Shown one piece after another: positions 25,602 through 34,204 of a DNA stretch of 64,000 nt. The stretch spans positions 124,001 through 188,000 of the forward strand of contig CAVQCX010000038.1 of the NCBI GenBank assembly GCA_963711095.1, given 5' to 3'. A program made the position numbers and the translations under genes. The stretch is from CAVQCX01 sp963711095. GTDB lineage: Bacteria; Pseudomonadota; Gammaproteobacteria; Chromatiales; Chromatiaceae. Within the stretch, counting starts at the first letter, position 1. Each line of letters opens with the position of its first letter. The notes beneath the pieces are model-generated. The model saw only the letters and a list, made by a program, of their open reading frames with translations. It searched no databases and had not been told where the DNA came from.

Positions 25602-26498
25602 ATGAGATTCTGGCTACTGCTATGGTTTGCCATCGCGCCCCTGGGCGCCGCCCAGGCCGCGCTCCGGGTGTTTGCCTGCGAGCCCGAATGGGCGGCCCTG
25701 ACCCGGGAGCTGGGCGGGGACCAGGTCGACGTGTTCAGCGCCACCAGCGCCCGGCAGGACCCCCACCACGTCCAGGCCCGGCCCGCCCTGATTGCCAAGA
25801 TGCGCCGCGCCGACCTGCTGGTGTGCACCGGGGCCGAGCTGGAGATCGGCTGGCTGCCCCTGGTGCTGCGCAGCGCCAACAATCCGACCGTAGAGCCGGG
25901 CCGTCCCGGCTATCTGGAGGCCGCCGATTCTGTGGTGCTCAGAGACGTGCCCCAGCGGTTGGACCGCGCCGAAGGGGACGTGCACGCCCGGGGCAACCCG
26001 CACATCCAGACCGATCCCCGCAACATCGCCCGGGTGGCCGTGGCACTGAGCGCCCGGCTCGCCCAGCTCGACCCGGTCCACGCCGACTACTACAAGGCCC
26101 GGAGCCAGGATTTCTCGGCGCGCTGGCAGGCGGCGATCCAGCGCTGGGAGGCCAGCGCCCGGCCGCTCGCCGGCAAGCGAGCGGTGGTGCACCACGAGGA
26201 GTGGATCTATCTACTTAGCTGGCTTGGCATGGACCGCGCCGGGTCCCTGGAGCCCAAGCCCGGCCTGCCTCCCACTCCGGCCCATCTGGCCGAGCTGCAG
26301 GACGAGCTCAAGCGCCGGCCCGCGGACATGATCATTCGCTCTCCCATCAACGATCCCAAGCCCTCGCAGTGGCTCCAGGATCGGGTCGCGATGCCGGCGG
26401 TGGTGCTGCCATTCACGGTCGGCGGTGACGACCGCGCCCAGGACCTGTTCGGGCTGTTCGATGTGACTATCGACCGCCTGCTGGGCGCGCTCAAGTGA
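25602..26498 (+). CDS. zinc/metal ABC transporter substrate-binding protein (ZnuA-like)
   Basis: A cluster A-I periplasmic binding protein with signal peptide (RFWLLLWFAIAPLGAAQA). Metal ligands are expected in QDPHHVQARP and in GNPHIQTDPRN, with AVVHHEEWIYLL (third His) and a final acidic residue around SPINDPK. CTGAELEIGWLPLVL is typical of the family. There is no long His-rich loop as in E. coli ZnuA. It overlaps the permease gene by 4 bases. Zinc is the most likely ligand, manganese the alternative. Confidence 0.88.
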   Translation: MRFWLLLWFAIAPLGAAQAALRVFACEPEWAALTRELGGDQVDVFSATSARQDPHHVQARPALIAKMRRADLLVCTGAELEIGWLPLVLRSANNPTVEPGRPGYLEAADSVVLRDVPQRLDRAEGDVHARGNPHIQTDPRNIARVAVALSARLAQLDPVHADYYKARSQDFSARWQAAIQRWEASARPLAGKRAVVHHEEWIYLLSWLGMDRAGSLEPKPGLPPTPAHLAELQDELKRRPADMIIRSPINDPKPSQWLQDRVAMPAVVLPFTVGGDDRAQDLFGLFDVTIDRLLGALK

Positions 26499-27259
26499 AT
26501 CTCGACGGGCTGGAGCCCAGCATCCTGCTGCCCGCCTTCGCGGCGGGCCTGCTGGTGTTGTCGACCCATGTGCCCCTGGGCCGGCAAGTGCTGGCCCGAG
26601 GCATCATCTTTATCGACCTGGCGGTGGCCCAGTTCGCCGGCCTGGGGGTAATCGTCGCGGACACCATGGGCCTGGGCCACGAGGGTTGGGCGATGCAGCT
26701 CACCGCCTTCGGCGCGGCGCTGCTCGGCGTGGCGGCCCTGTATACCTGCGAGCGGCGCTGGCCCCAGGTGCTGGAGGCGCTCATCGGGTCGTCCTTCGTG
26801 GTGGCCGCGAGCCTCTCAATCCTGCTGTTGGCGCAGGATCCGCACGGTGGTGAGCAGCTCAAGGACCTGCTCGTCGGCCAGATCCTCTGGGTCGGTTATT
26901 CCGACCTGCTGTGGGTGGCCGGACTCTATGCGCTGGTGCTCGCCGTCTGGGCCTGGCCGCGACCCCGAGGTTGGCCCCCGGTCTTCTACCTGCTATTTGC
27001 GGTCTCGGTGACGGCCTCGGTACAACTGGTGGGGGTCTACCTGGTGTTCGCCAGCCTGATCCTGCCCGCCCTAGCCTCGCGCCGGGCCGGGCGCCACGTG
27101 CTCTGGCTAGGCTACGGGATCGGGGCCGCCGGTTACGCCGCGGGGCTGGCGGGGGCGGCCATACTGGATCTGCCGGCGGGGGCCTTGGTCGTTTGTGTGC
27201 TGGCGTTGTTCGCGGCTTTTACCGCGACGCCCTCGCCGCGCGCCCCGGCCCGGTCCTGA
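26495..27259 (+). CDS. ABC-3 family metal transporter permease (ZnuB-like)
   Basis: The 254-residue integral membrane protein has about eight helices and the ABC-3 patterns ARGIIFIDLAVAQFAGLGV (coupling region), GSSFVVAASLSILLLAQ, LLVGQILWVGYSDL and VQLVGVYLVFASLILPALA. It is translationally coupled to the ZnuA-like gene. No gene for the cognate ATPase lies in this operon, which is unusual; the ATPase must be elsewhere or be shared. Confidence 0.88.
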   Translation: MNLDGLEPSILLPAFAAGLLVLSTHVPLGRQVLARGIIFIDLAVAQFAGLGVIVADTMGLGHEGWAMQLTAFGAALLGVAALYTCERRWPQVLEALIGSSFVVAASLSILLLAQDPHGGEQLKDLLVGQILWVGYSDLLWVAGLYALVLAVWAWPRPRGWPPVFYLLFAVSVTASVQLVGVYLVFASLILPALASRRAGRHVLWLGYGIGAAGYAAGLAGAAILDLPAGALVVCVLALFAAFTATPSPRAPARS

Positions 27260-27279
27260 ATCCCGGGCCCCTGCCGTGG

Positions 27280-28353
27280 TCAGGCTGCGGTGCGCGCCTC
27301 CTGGCGGCGGCTGCGCACTGCCTGGGCGAGCAGTTCCAGCAGTGGAACGCTCGCATCCCAGCCGATGCAGGCATCCGTGATGCTCTGGCCGAACACCAGG
27401 GCGCCGGGGTTTTCGGTCAGGTCCTGGCGGCCCGCCACCAGGTGGCTCTCGATCATGGCACCGATGATGCGGCGGTCGCCGCGGCCGATCTGTCCGGCCA
27501 CGTCGCGCCCGACCTCGCTCTGGCGGTCATAATTCTTCTGGCTGTTGGCGTGGCTGAAGTCGATCATCAGCCGGGCCGGCAGGCCGGCGTCCTCCAGGCT
27601 CCGGGCGGCGATGTTCACGCTCTCGACATCGTAGTTCGGACGCTTGCCGCCGCGCAGGATCACATGGCAGTCGTTGTTGCCCCGCGTCGAGAAGATTGCC
27701 GAGTGGCCGGACTTGGTCAGGGACAGGAAATGGTGGGACTGGGCGGCGGCGCGGATCGCGTCCACCGCGATCTTCAGCGTCCCGTCTGTGCCGTTCTTGA
27801 ACCCCACCGGGCAGGACAGCCCGGAGGCCAGCTCGCGGTGCACCTGGCTCTCGGTGGTGCGCGCGCCAATCGCGCCCCAGCTGATCAGGTCTGCGACATA
27901 CTGCGGGCTGATCAGGTCCAGGAATTCGGTGGCGGCCGGCATGCCAAAATCGTTGATATCGAGCAGCAGCTTGCGGGCCAGCTTCAGTCCCTTGTTGATC
28001 TGGAAGCTGCCGTCCAGGTCAGGGTCGTTGATCAGCCCCTTCCAGCCGACGGTGGTGCGCGGCTTCTCGAAGTACACGCGCATCACGATCAGCAGGTCCG
28101 CGGCCAGGCGCTCGCGCACCGGCTTGAGCCGCCGGGCATACTCGCAGGCGGCCTGCGGATCGTGCACCGAGCAGGGGCCGATGACGATCAGCAGCCGATC
28201 GTCGGCGCCCTCGAGGATCTGGTGAATCGCCTCCCGGGTCTCGTGGACGGTCTTCGCGGCGGCCTCGCTGATGGGGAAGGCCGCATGCACGTCCGTGGGC
28301 GGCGCTACATCCCTGATCTCTTTGATTCGGACGTCGTCCGTCTGGTATTTCAT
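27280..28353 (-). CDS. aroG: 3-deoxy-D-arabino-heptulosonate 7-phosphate synthase (AroG type)
   Basis: Class I DAHP synthase, first step of the shikimate pathway, condensing PEP and erythrose-4-phosphate. Conserved blocks are DDRLLIVIGPCSVHD, VMRVYFEKPRTTVGWKGLINDP, WGAIGARTTESQVHRELASGLSCPVGFKNGTDG, HVILRGGKRPNYD, MIDFSHANSQKN and SITDACIGW. Close similarity to E. coli AroG from the first residues (KYQTDDVRIKEI) supports the ATG at 28353; an ATG two codons upstream is possible. Feedback control by an aromatic amino acid is likely by family, but which one cannot be read here. Confidence 0.95.
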   Translation of the reverse strand: MKYQTDDVRIKEIRDVAPPTDVHAAFPISEAAAKTVHETREAIHQILEGADDRLLIVIGPCSVHDPQAACEYARRLKPVRERLAADLLIVMRVYFEKPRTTVGWKGLINDPDLDGSFQINKGLKLARKLLLDINDFGMPAATEFLDLISPQYVADLISWGAIGARTTESQVHRELASGLSCPVGFKNGTDGTLKIAVDAIRAAAQSHHFLSLTKSGHSAIFSTRGNNDCHVILRGGKRPNYDVESVNIAARSLEDAGLPARLMIDFSHANSQKNYDRQSEVGRDVAGQIGRGDRRIIGAMIESHLVAGRQDLTENPGALVFGQSITDACIGWDASVPLLELLAQAVRSRRQEARTAA

Positions 28354-28564
28354 GAGCATCGGCCCGGGTGTCGGTCGCATGTGGCAAAGTTGCTGCGAAG
28401 AACATTTAAGTATACAGAAGCTCATTGGTGGCTCCCAGCTCGGCGCCGCGCCAGCGGGGGCCCGGGTCGCGCTCACGGCGAGCATGGAGCCGACCGGGCT
28501 TGCGCCTAGCCCGCGCCGGCCGAGTCGTGGCTCAGCCGCAACATCGAACAGCCAGGGGAGTCCG

Positions 28565-29014
28565 ATGCGCCTGACAGAGACCTTCTTCCGACCCGAAGCG
28601 ACCGCGCGCTGTCCCTGGACCATGCCGGCAACCCTGTTCCGGCGCGCTCAGCAGGCGCTGCGTCGCAGTCCGGGCCGGTGTGCCTTCGTGCCCATCCGCA
28701 GCATGCAGTTTCAGGCGGTGATCGATGCCGAGGAGCTGATCTTCGTGGATGCCCTGGGCGGCTACCGGGTCCAGGACGGTCAGGGCGGGCGGTTGATCCT
28801 GCTGGCCTGGCGGCCGCGACCGCTCGCCGAGATCGCATCTCTCAGCGATCCGGTGCCCTGCGAGCTGGTCTATTACCGGGCCGGCCTGGAGGAGGTGCAG
28901 CGGCGCCTGGTGGGGGAGCTCGACCGGGCGCTTCAGCTCATGGAGGCCCGTCGGCGCGACCGCCCGAGCGACGGGCAGGACGGCTTCAGGGTTGTGCCAT
29001 TGCGTCCCAGGTAG
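28565..29014 (+). CDS. conserved hypothetical protein, 149 residues
   Basis: I do not recognise a family. The start at 28565 has a strong GGGGAG ribosome site. The sequence reads as a small cytosolic alpha/beta protein: FVPIRSMQFQAVIDAEELIFVDALGGYRVQDG, then GGRLILLAWRP and a C-terminal helix. There is no signal peptide or membrane helix. It is divergent from aroG with about 210 bases between. Confidence 0.65.
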   Translation: MRLTETFFRPEATARCPWTMPATLFRRAQQALRRSPGRCAFVPIRSMQFQAVIDAEELIFVDALGGYRVQDGQGGRLILLAWRPRPLAEIASLSDPVPCELVYYRAGLEEVQRRLVGELDRALQLMEARRRDRPSDGQDGFRVVPLRPR

Positions 29015-29098
29015 CTTCGGGCACCGGGCTCTGCCTTTGCGGGCCCGATCCCGGTAAGATGGCGCCCTTTGCTGTCTTTCGGATAGTAGCAGGGAACC

Positions 29099-29224
29099 AT
29101 GGAACGCCTGATCGACAATAACAAGCTCATGTGGTACGTGATCATCCACCTGACCTTTGTTGTCTCGGCGGTGATGATGGGGGTGCTCGACCGCCTGGCA
29201 TTTGCGGCCCATCGCCAGCATTGA
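29099..29224 (+). CDS. 41-residue membrane peptide resembling the C-terminus of UPF0114/YqhA
   Basis: The peptide MERLIDNNKLMWYVIIHLTF, continuing through VVSAVMMGVLDRLAF, closely resembles the last transmembrane segment of YqhA-type (UPF0114) proteins, whose full length is about 165-180 residues. Nothing like the rest of that protein lies upstream; a different gene ends 85 bases before. AGGGA precedes the ATG at workable spacing, so it may be translated. It may be a remnant of a lost yqhA or a free-standing small membrane protein. Confidence 0.55.
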   Translation: MERLIDNNKLMWYVIIHLTFVVSAVMMGVLDRLAFAAHRQH

Positions 29225-29293
29225 TCCGGGCCGCGGCTGCGCGCGGGCGCCGGGCAGGTTAGAGTATCGATCCCCGAGGCAACGGCGGCACCC

Positions 29294-31027
29294 ATGTACG
29301 AGGCCCACTTCGGTCTGACCGAAAGACCCTTCTCGATCGCACCCGATCCGCGCTACGTCTATCTGAGCCAGGCGCACGAGGATGCCCTCGCGCACCTGCT
29401 CTATGGGGTCGGCGCGGGCGGCGGTTTCGTGCAGCTCACGGGCGAGGTCGGCACCGGCAAGACCACGCTGATCCGCAGCCTCATTGAGCAGTTGCCGGAC
29501 AAGGTCTCCCTGGCGCTGATCTTCAATCCCAGGCTCTCACCCCGGGAGCTGGTCGCCACCTTGTGCGACGAGCTGCACATCGACTACGCCCGCGACGAGG
29601 CCAGCGTCAAGGACCTCATCGACCGGCTCAACGCCCGCCTGCTCGGTAGCTTCGCCGAGGGGCGCCGCACCGTGCTGGTGATCGACGAGGCCCAGGCGCT
29701 CGACACCGAGGTGCTGGAGCAGGTACGGCTGCTTACCAACCTCGAGACCAACCGCGAGAAGCTGCTGCAGATCGTGCTGGTCGGCCAGCCGGAGCTGCGC
29801 GACAGCCTGGGACGGCCGGAGCTGCGCCAGCTGGCCCAGCGCATCACCGCGCGTTACCACCTGGAGCCGCTCACCCTGGAGGATACCCGCAACTACTTGC
29901 TGCATCGCCTGTCGGTAGCCGGGGCCAAGCGGCCGCTGTTCAGCGACGCGGCGGTGCGGGAGATCCACCGGGCCTCCGGGGGTGTGCCCCGGCTGATCAA
30001 CGTGATCGCCGACCGGGCGTTGCTCGGGGCCTACGCCGAGGGTAGCGAGCGCGTCGAGAGAGGCCTGGTCAGGAAGGCCGCCGGGCAGGTTCGGGGCGAG
30101 TCCGGGGGGGGCCGGCACCGCGCCGGCCTCGGCTGGGGGCGGGCCGCCGCGGCGGCCCTGGTCTTGGCTCTGGGCGTGGTCGCCGGCTGGTGGCTCGGCG
30201 GGGGGGGCGAGACCGCCCAGGCGCCCCCTGTCCTGGCCGCTGCCGTCGGGGATGGCCCCCCCGTCACCGCAGAGTCTGCGGAGCCCCAGCCGAGCACGCC
30301 CGCTCCCGCAGCCGTCCCGGAGGCGGCGCCCACCCAGGAGATGTCGGTCCCTGCCGCGCCCAAGACTGCGCCAGCGGTGGCGCCCGCCCCGCCGCCCTCG
30401 TTTACGGACTGGCTGGTGTCGAATGGCTCTGTCACCGATTCGCGTACTGCCCTTAGCGCCTTGTTTGCCGCCTGGGGAAAGGCCTTCCGGCCCAACGGCC
30501 GACCGGGCTGCGCGGTGGCGCGCGAGACGGGGCTGCGCTGCCTGCTCGACCGGGGCAACTGGACCAGCCTCGCGCACCTGGATCGTCCGGCGGTGATCCA
30601 GGTGCGCGACGTCCAGGGGCGCAAGCACCAGCTGGCGTTGGTCGGGCTTGACGGCCGGCTCGCCCGTTTTCAGATCGGCGACCACCGGATCAGCTTCCCG
30701 CGCACGGCGGTGGAGCCCTTCTGGCAAGGCGATTTCCTGTTGCTCTGGGCGCTTCCGCCGGAAGTCCCGACCGGTCTGATCCGGCCCGGAGATCGCGGCA
30801 AGGCGGTGCTTTGGCTGCGCGACAGGCTCGCCGAGGTGACCGGCCGGCGGGTCGCGGCCCAGGCCGATCCCCAGCTGTTTGACCGGCCGCTGGCGCAGCA
30901 GCTGCGCCGATTCCAGGCCGAGCGGGGGATTACCCAGGACGGCATAGTCGGCGAGCAGACCCTGATCCAGCTCAACGGCGCGGCCTCCTCGGTGCAAGGC
31001 CCGCGCCTGTCCGGGGGGAGCCGCTGA
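29294..31027 (+). CDS. gspA: GspA/ExeA-like AAA ATPase with peptidoglycan-binding domain
   Basis: The N-terminal FGLTERPFSIAPDPRYVYLS and Walker A GEVGTGKTTLI, with Walker B VLVIDEAQAL, define the ExeA/GspA-type ATPase (about residues 1-270). A transmembrane helix (AAAALVLALGVVAGWWLGG) follows, then a Pro/Ala linker and a periplasmic part with a C39-like LRCLLDRGNW block. A C-terminal peptidoglycan-binding domain closes it (LIRPGDRGKAVLWLRDRL to DGIVGEQTLIQLN). In Aeromonas ExeA with ExeB helps place the type II secretin through the cell wall. gspB begins one base after the stop. No other secretion genes are in the window. Confidence 0.9.
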   Translation: MYEAHFGLTERPFSIAPDPRYVYLSQAHEDALAHLLYGVGAGGGFVQLTGEVGTGKTTLIRSLIEQLPDKVSLALIFNPRLSPRELVATLCDELHIDYARDEASVKDLIDRLNARLLGSFAEGRRTVLVIDEAQALDTEVLEQVRLLTNLETNREKLLQIVLVGQPELRDSLGRPELRQLAQRITARYHLEPLTLEDTRNYLLHRLSVAGAKRPLFSDAAVREIHRASGGVPRLINVIADRALLGAYAEGSERVERGLVRKAAGQVRGESGGGRHRAGLGWGRAAAAALVLALGVVAGWWLGGGGETAQAPPVLAAAVGDGPPVTAESAEPQPSTPAPAAVPEAAPTQEMSVPAAPKTAPAVAPAPPPSFTDWLVSNGSVTDSRTALSALFAAWGKAFRPNGRPGCAVARETGLRCLLDRGNWTSLAHLDRPAVIQVRDVQGRKHQLALVGLDGRLARFQIGDHRISFPRTAVEPFWQGDFLLLWALPPEVPTGLIRPGDRGKAVLWLRDRLAEVTGRRVAAQADPQLFDRPLAQQLRRFQAERGITQDGIVGEQTLIQLNGAASSVQGPRLSGGSR

Positions 31028-31028
31028 G

Positions 31029-31910
31029 ATGTCGTTGATCCTGGAGGCCTTGCGCAGGTCCGAACGGGAGCGCAGCGCTTTGGCTGGAGAGAGCGCCATG
31101 GTGGCGGTCCCGACCGGATACTCGGGTCCGGGCCGGCGCCGCAGGCCCCGGGTGTCGGCCCTTGCCGCGGGGGCGGCCGCACTGCTGCTGTTTCTGGCAC
31201 TCCTTTGGTGGCTGCTTGCTCCGAGCCCCCGCGGCGATAGTGCTGCGCCCCCCCCGGCGCTGGAAGCGCTTCCGACGCTCGCCCCTATGCCCCACATCAG
31301 CGAGCAGCCCAGCCGGATCAGGCCGGTACCGATGGCCGAGCCGCCGGTCTCGGCCCCGCTGGTCCCGAGCCGCCCGGCGGCGCCCGCGTCGGCACCGACA
31401 CCGAGTGCAGCCCCGCTGCATTCGCCAGCGGCCGGCACCCCGGAGCCCGCGGCCGAGCCCGAGGTGGTGGACCTTGCCGCCCAGCTGCTGCCGCCTCCTT
31501 CGAGGGCCCCGGTGGCGGCGCCGAGCCGGCCGCGAGCCAAGGCGCCGGCCCCTGCCCCGGCGCCCGCCGAGGCCTCGGGCGAGGCGGATCTCGCGACGCA
31601 ACTGGTGCCGCACCAACCGATTGCGCCGGCCCGGCCCGCCGCCTCGGCGGTTGTCGCCCCCCTGCCCCCACCCGGCAAAGTGCCGGCATTTGCCGCGCTG
31701 CCCGCGGACTTTCAGGACTCCGTCCCGTCCCTGGAGGTGCAGGTGCTGTTCTATTCGCGGGACCCGCTACGTCGCTTCGTGCTGGTCAACGGGCGCCGCT
31801 ACCGCGCTGGCGAGGAGCTGATGAGCGGGCTACTGCTGGTGGGAATCGAGCGGTCCGGGATGGTGCTGGAGTGGCATGGGCAGCGCTTTCTCATGCCGAC
31901 AGGCTCCTGA
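31029..31910 (+). CDS. gspB: general secretion pathway protein B (GspB)
   Basis: The cytoplasmic start MSLILEALRRSERER is the GspB/ExeB signature. A single transmembrane helix (LAAGAAALLLFLALLWWLLA) follows, then a long Pro/Ala-rich periplasmic linker (about residues 70-220) and the conserved C-terminal domain (SLEVQVLFYSRDPLRRFVLVNGRRYRAGEEL to LEWHGQRFLMP). It partners with GspA in secretin assembly. The adjacency and spacing show a two-gene operon. Confidence 0.9.
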   Translation: MSLILEALRRSERERSALAGESAMVAVPTGYSGPGRRRRPRVSALAAGAAALLLFLALLWWLLAPSPRGDSAAPPPALEALPTLAPMPHISEQPSRIRPVPMAEPPVSAPLVPSRPAAPASAPTPSAAPLHSPAAGTPEPAAEPEVVDLAAQLLPPPSRAPVAAPSRPRAKAPAPAPAPAEASGEADLATQLVPHQPIAPARPAASAVVAPLPPPGKVPAFAALPADFQDSVPSLEVQVLFYSRDPLRRFVLVNGRRYRAGEELMSGLLLVGIERSGMVLEWHGQRFLMPTGS

Positions 31911-31968
31911 GGCGGCGCGCCCGGGCTCTTCGGATGGCGGTGGCCCGCCCGCAGGTAAGGCCCGGCCC

Positions 31969-33402
31969 TCAATCGAAGCTGATATAGGGCCGATAGCGCT
32001 CGAATGAGCCCAGCGCATCCCGATAGATCGGCCGGCGGACCTGCTGGGCGCTGGCGGTCTTGACCAGGCCCGGCTGCCGGTGGAACTGCCGCTCGGCCAG
32101 GTCTGGACCCAGGCCGCAGTGCGCGGCGAGCCGGGGGATCTCCCGCTCCGGGTGCTCCACCAGGTCCCGGTAGACCAGGTCGTGGATGGTCCCCGGGGGT
32201 AGGGCCGCCTGCCAGTGCGCCATCAGTCGTCGATAGGCCTCGTAGTAGTGCTTCATCTGCGGGATGTCGTAGGACCATGGGGCGCCGTCCGGGAACATGC
32301 GCTTGTAGCAGGAGATCATGATGTCGTCGCGCTCGCGCACCGCGTGCACCGCGCGGGCCCCGGGGAACAGCGCCGCGATGAGTCCGAGAAACAGGAAGCC
32401 CTCCAGGTACTTGTCCACCAGCAGCCTCCCCGGTTGGGCGATGCGCTGCAGATAGCACTGCTGCAGCTGCAGCCAGCCCCGGTCATCCAGGCGATCCAGC
32501 ACCTGGGGAAAGCCCTGACCGTCGCGCTGGATCAGGGCGTTGAGGCAATCGAGGAGAAAGCCGGCCTCGCCCAGATCCTGCACTGTCGGATCGGCCGCCA
32601 GTATCCGGGTGATCAGGGTCGAGCCGCTGCGCGGCATGCCGACGACGAACACCACCGGCTGAGGACTCAGGGGCAGGCCGGCCAGGCGCTCCCGCAGCCC
32701 AGCGCAGCGCTGGGGCGTGAACCAGCCGATGATGGCGTCGACCAGCCGGCCGTGGCGCGCCTCGTCGTAGGCCCGAGGCGCCTCAGCGTACTTGAGGTGA
32801 TTGGCATGCTTGTACAGCGCCATCGCCCGGGCGTATTCGCCCTTGCGGTCGTAGAGCCTTGCCAGCAGGAACTGGAGTGCGGGTGAGTGTGCAGCCCGGT
32901 TAGGCGGGCGCTGTTCCAGGCGGGCGATCCAGGGCTCGATGTCCTGGTCGCGGATCAGGCTTCCCAGATTGTGATAAGCGGTGATGTAGTCCGGGTCGGC
33001 CTCGGTCGCCAGCTCGAACAGCTTGCGGGCCAGCCCGAAGTTGCCGGCGTTGTACTGCGCCTGGCCCAGGCTGTTCCAGGTCTCCGCGCTCAGGGCCTTC
33101 TCGTCGCGAATCTCCAACTCCGCCAGTTGGGCGCTCACCCGGGCAAGGTTGTTCACCGCCGTGGCGTTGCCCGGCTCCAGCTCCAGGGCCCTGCGGTACC
33201 AGTCCCTGGCGATCCGCAGATGCCCCAGGTGGAAGTGGCAGAAGGCAATGTCCAGGCGATTGGCGGCGCTCGGCGCGAGGCCTTCCAGCGCGGCCAGGTG
33301 GCGCAGGGCCTCGGGATAGTCCCGGCGCCGCAGCGCCTCGCGGGCCAGGCGGCCGAGGTCAGCGGCGGTGGCAGGGGTGCTGGGGCTGGTGGGCTGGGTC
33401 AT
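31969..33402 (-). CDS. TPR-containing sulfotransferase
   Basis: N-terminal TPR units (residues about 10-200, with RRRDYPEALRHLAAL and ARDWYRRALELEPGNATAVNNLA) precede a sulfotransferase domain. The PAPS 5'-phosphosulfate loop is visible in VFVVGMPRSGSTLITRIL, and later RERDDIMISCYKRMF matches the 3'-phosphate region. The total is 477 residues. ATG at 33402 is used although no clear ribosome site is seen. The acceptor is unknown; these fused enzymes usually act on small molecules or glycans in the cytosol. Confidence 0.85.
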   Translation of the reverse strand: MTQPTSPSTPATAADLGRLAREALRRRDYPEALRHLAALEGLAPSAANRLDIAFCHFHLGHLRIARDWYRRALELEPGNATAVNNLARVSAQLAELEIRDEKALSAETWNSLGQAQYNAGNFGLARKLFELATEADPDYITAYHNLGSLIRDQDIEPWIARLEQRPPNRAAHSPALQFLLARLYDRKGEYARAMALYKHANHLKYAEAPRAYDEARHGRLVDAIIGWFTPQRCAGLRERLAGLPLSPQPVVFVVGMPRSGSTLITRILAADPTVQDLGEAGFLLDCLNALIQRDGQGFPQVLDRLDDRGWLQLQQCYLQRIAQPGRLLVDKYLEGFLFLGLIAALFPGARAVHAVRERDDIMISCYKRMFPDGAPWSYDIPQMKHYYEAYRRLMAHWQAALPPGTIHDLVYRDLVEHPEREIPRLAAHCGLGPDLAERQFHRQPGLVKTASAQQVRRPIYRDALGSFERYRPYISFD

Positions 33403-33515
33403 GTCCGGGGTGTCCGATCGGGCCGCACGCAGCTTATCCCCGATGCGCCGGGACGACAAACAGCGGCTCACCGGGGGCCGAGACACGCCCTTGCGGAGGT
33501 GCGGCCAATCTTCGT

Positions 33516-33561
33516 AGCGAAGCAGGATTGCGAAGCGCTGGGATCGCAGCACGGTGAACGC
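33516..33561 (+). repeat. 46-bp direct repeat, left copy
   Basis: The segment beginning AGCGAAGCAGGATTGCGAAG recurs at 38580-38625 in the same orientation with three mismatches. Both copies lie in the non-coding flanks of the ATPase island. Confidence 0.75.
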
Positions 33562-33621
33562 GCTGCCAGGGATGGCGCGGCTGGGGCTTGGGCCAAGCCC
33601 AATAGCGTCAAATTACGGAGC

Positions 33622-33726
33622 GCGCTGTCCGGGCCCCGTTCCGAGGGACGCCGTAAACCCATCCCTGGGGGCTCGGTTGCGGCCGTCCTGGCCGCAAACG
33701 CCCTCGGAATGGGTCCCGGACAGCGC
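33622..33726 (+). repeat. structured intergenic repeat (hairpin element), left copy
   Basis: Arms 33622-33647 and 33701-33726 are imperfect inverted repeats of 26 bp with two mismatches. Inside is a perfect 8-bp hairpin, TTGCGGCC / GGCCGCAA with a 5-base loop (33677-33697). The internal stretch 33648-33676 is homologous to the reverse complement of 38416-38446, so the element at 38366-38470 is a second, inverted copy. No coding capacity is seen. Confidence 0.7.
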
Positions 33727-33785
33727 TCCAGCAGCTCGTCACAACGCTAACTCAATGGTATTGGAGCTAAACCTCCTCGGTTACG

Positions 33786-34085
33786 CCATGGACGGCTAAT
33801 CCCTTACCCCGTAATCGCCCCAAATACCGCAGGCAACCTCTCCGGCAGCCGCTCCACATTGTCGACGACCGAGTAGTTGTGTTCCCGGAAGATCCTCGCC
33901 ACATAGCGGTCGGCTTGCCGTTCAACGTCAGGCAATAGGTAGAGATCCCCCTCGTGGCCAGATCCTCCACCGCCTGCTTGGCGTCGTGGCGCCGCAGGTA
34001 CTGGGGGGTCGCGCTCGTCGATGTGGGCGGGACCTTGTCGGTGATCAGCAGCACCAAGGGCTTCTGCGCCAACCTTTTGAGCACC
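33786..34085 (-). pseudogene. decayed copy of the cbbO 3' end
   Basis: Read on the minus strand, this stretch encodes pieces matching the C-terminal VWA part of the intact CbbO at 38794-41175: PLVLLITD (CbbO MVLLITD), DAKQAVEDLA (DAKKAVEDLA), STYCLTL (TYCLTL) and VERLPERLPAVF in a shifted frame. Nucleotide similarity continues past the stop to the CCATGGACGGC segment. At least two indels break the frame and the 5' 85% of the gene is absent. It is a partial duplication that now lies on the far side of the ATPase pair. Confidence 0.85.
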
Positions 34086-34131
34086 CAATGCAGTGTTTGG
34101 TAACGGCTTCCGAATCCACCAGCAGAACGCG

Positions 34132-34189
34132 TTCAACGAAAATGTTGACAACAGAAGTGTTGAAGATATTATTCAACATATCTGTTGAA
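34132..34189. promoter_or_regulatory. operator-like TTCAAC/TGTTGAA palindrome cluster over the ATPase promoter
   Basis: There is a half-site pair TTCAAC (34132-34137) with TGTTGA (34143-34148), a perfect palindrome TGTTGAA-N7-TTCAACA at 34158-34178 and a further TGTTGAA at 34183-34189. The palindrome overlaps the -10 hexamer, the geometry of a repressor operator. No regulator gene is adjacent. Confidence 0.6.
34145..34172 (+). promoter_or_regulatory. sigma70-type promoter for the ATPase pair
   Basis: A consensus -35 box TTGACA (34145-34150) is followed after 16 bases by TATTAT (34167-34172), about 33 bases before the start codon. It lies in an A/T-rich pocket within otherwise GC-rich DNA. 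Confidence 0.65.
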
Positions 34190-34204
34190 CCGAGGGGGTG
34201 GGAA

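Larger units (their letters stand above)
33403..34130. other. 728-bp region without intact genes (left flank of island)
   Basis: The stretch between the sulfotransferase start and the ATPase promoter holds the 46-bp repeat, the hairpin element and a decayed cbbO 3' fragment, each listed separately. No intact gene is visible in it. Confidence 0.6.

Noticed and set aside
29537..31678. 713-codon minus-strand frame over gspA-gspB
   Set aside because: Composition is low-complexity Gly/Ala/Arg and the plus-strand genes have clear domains.
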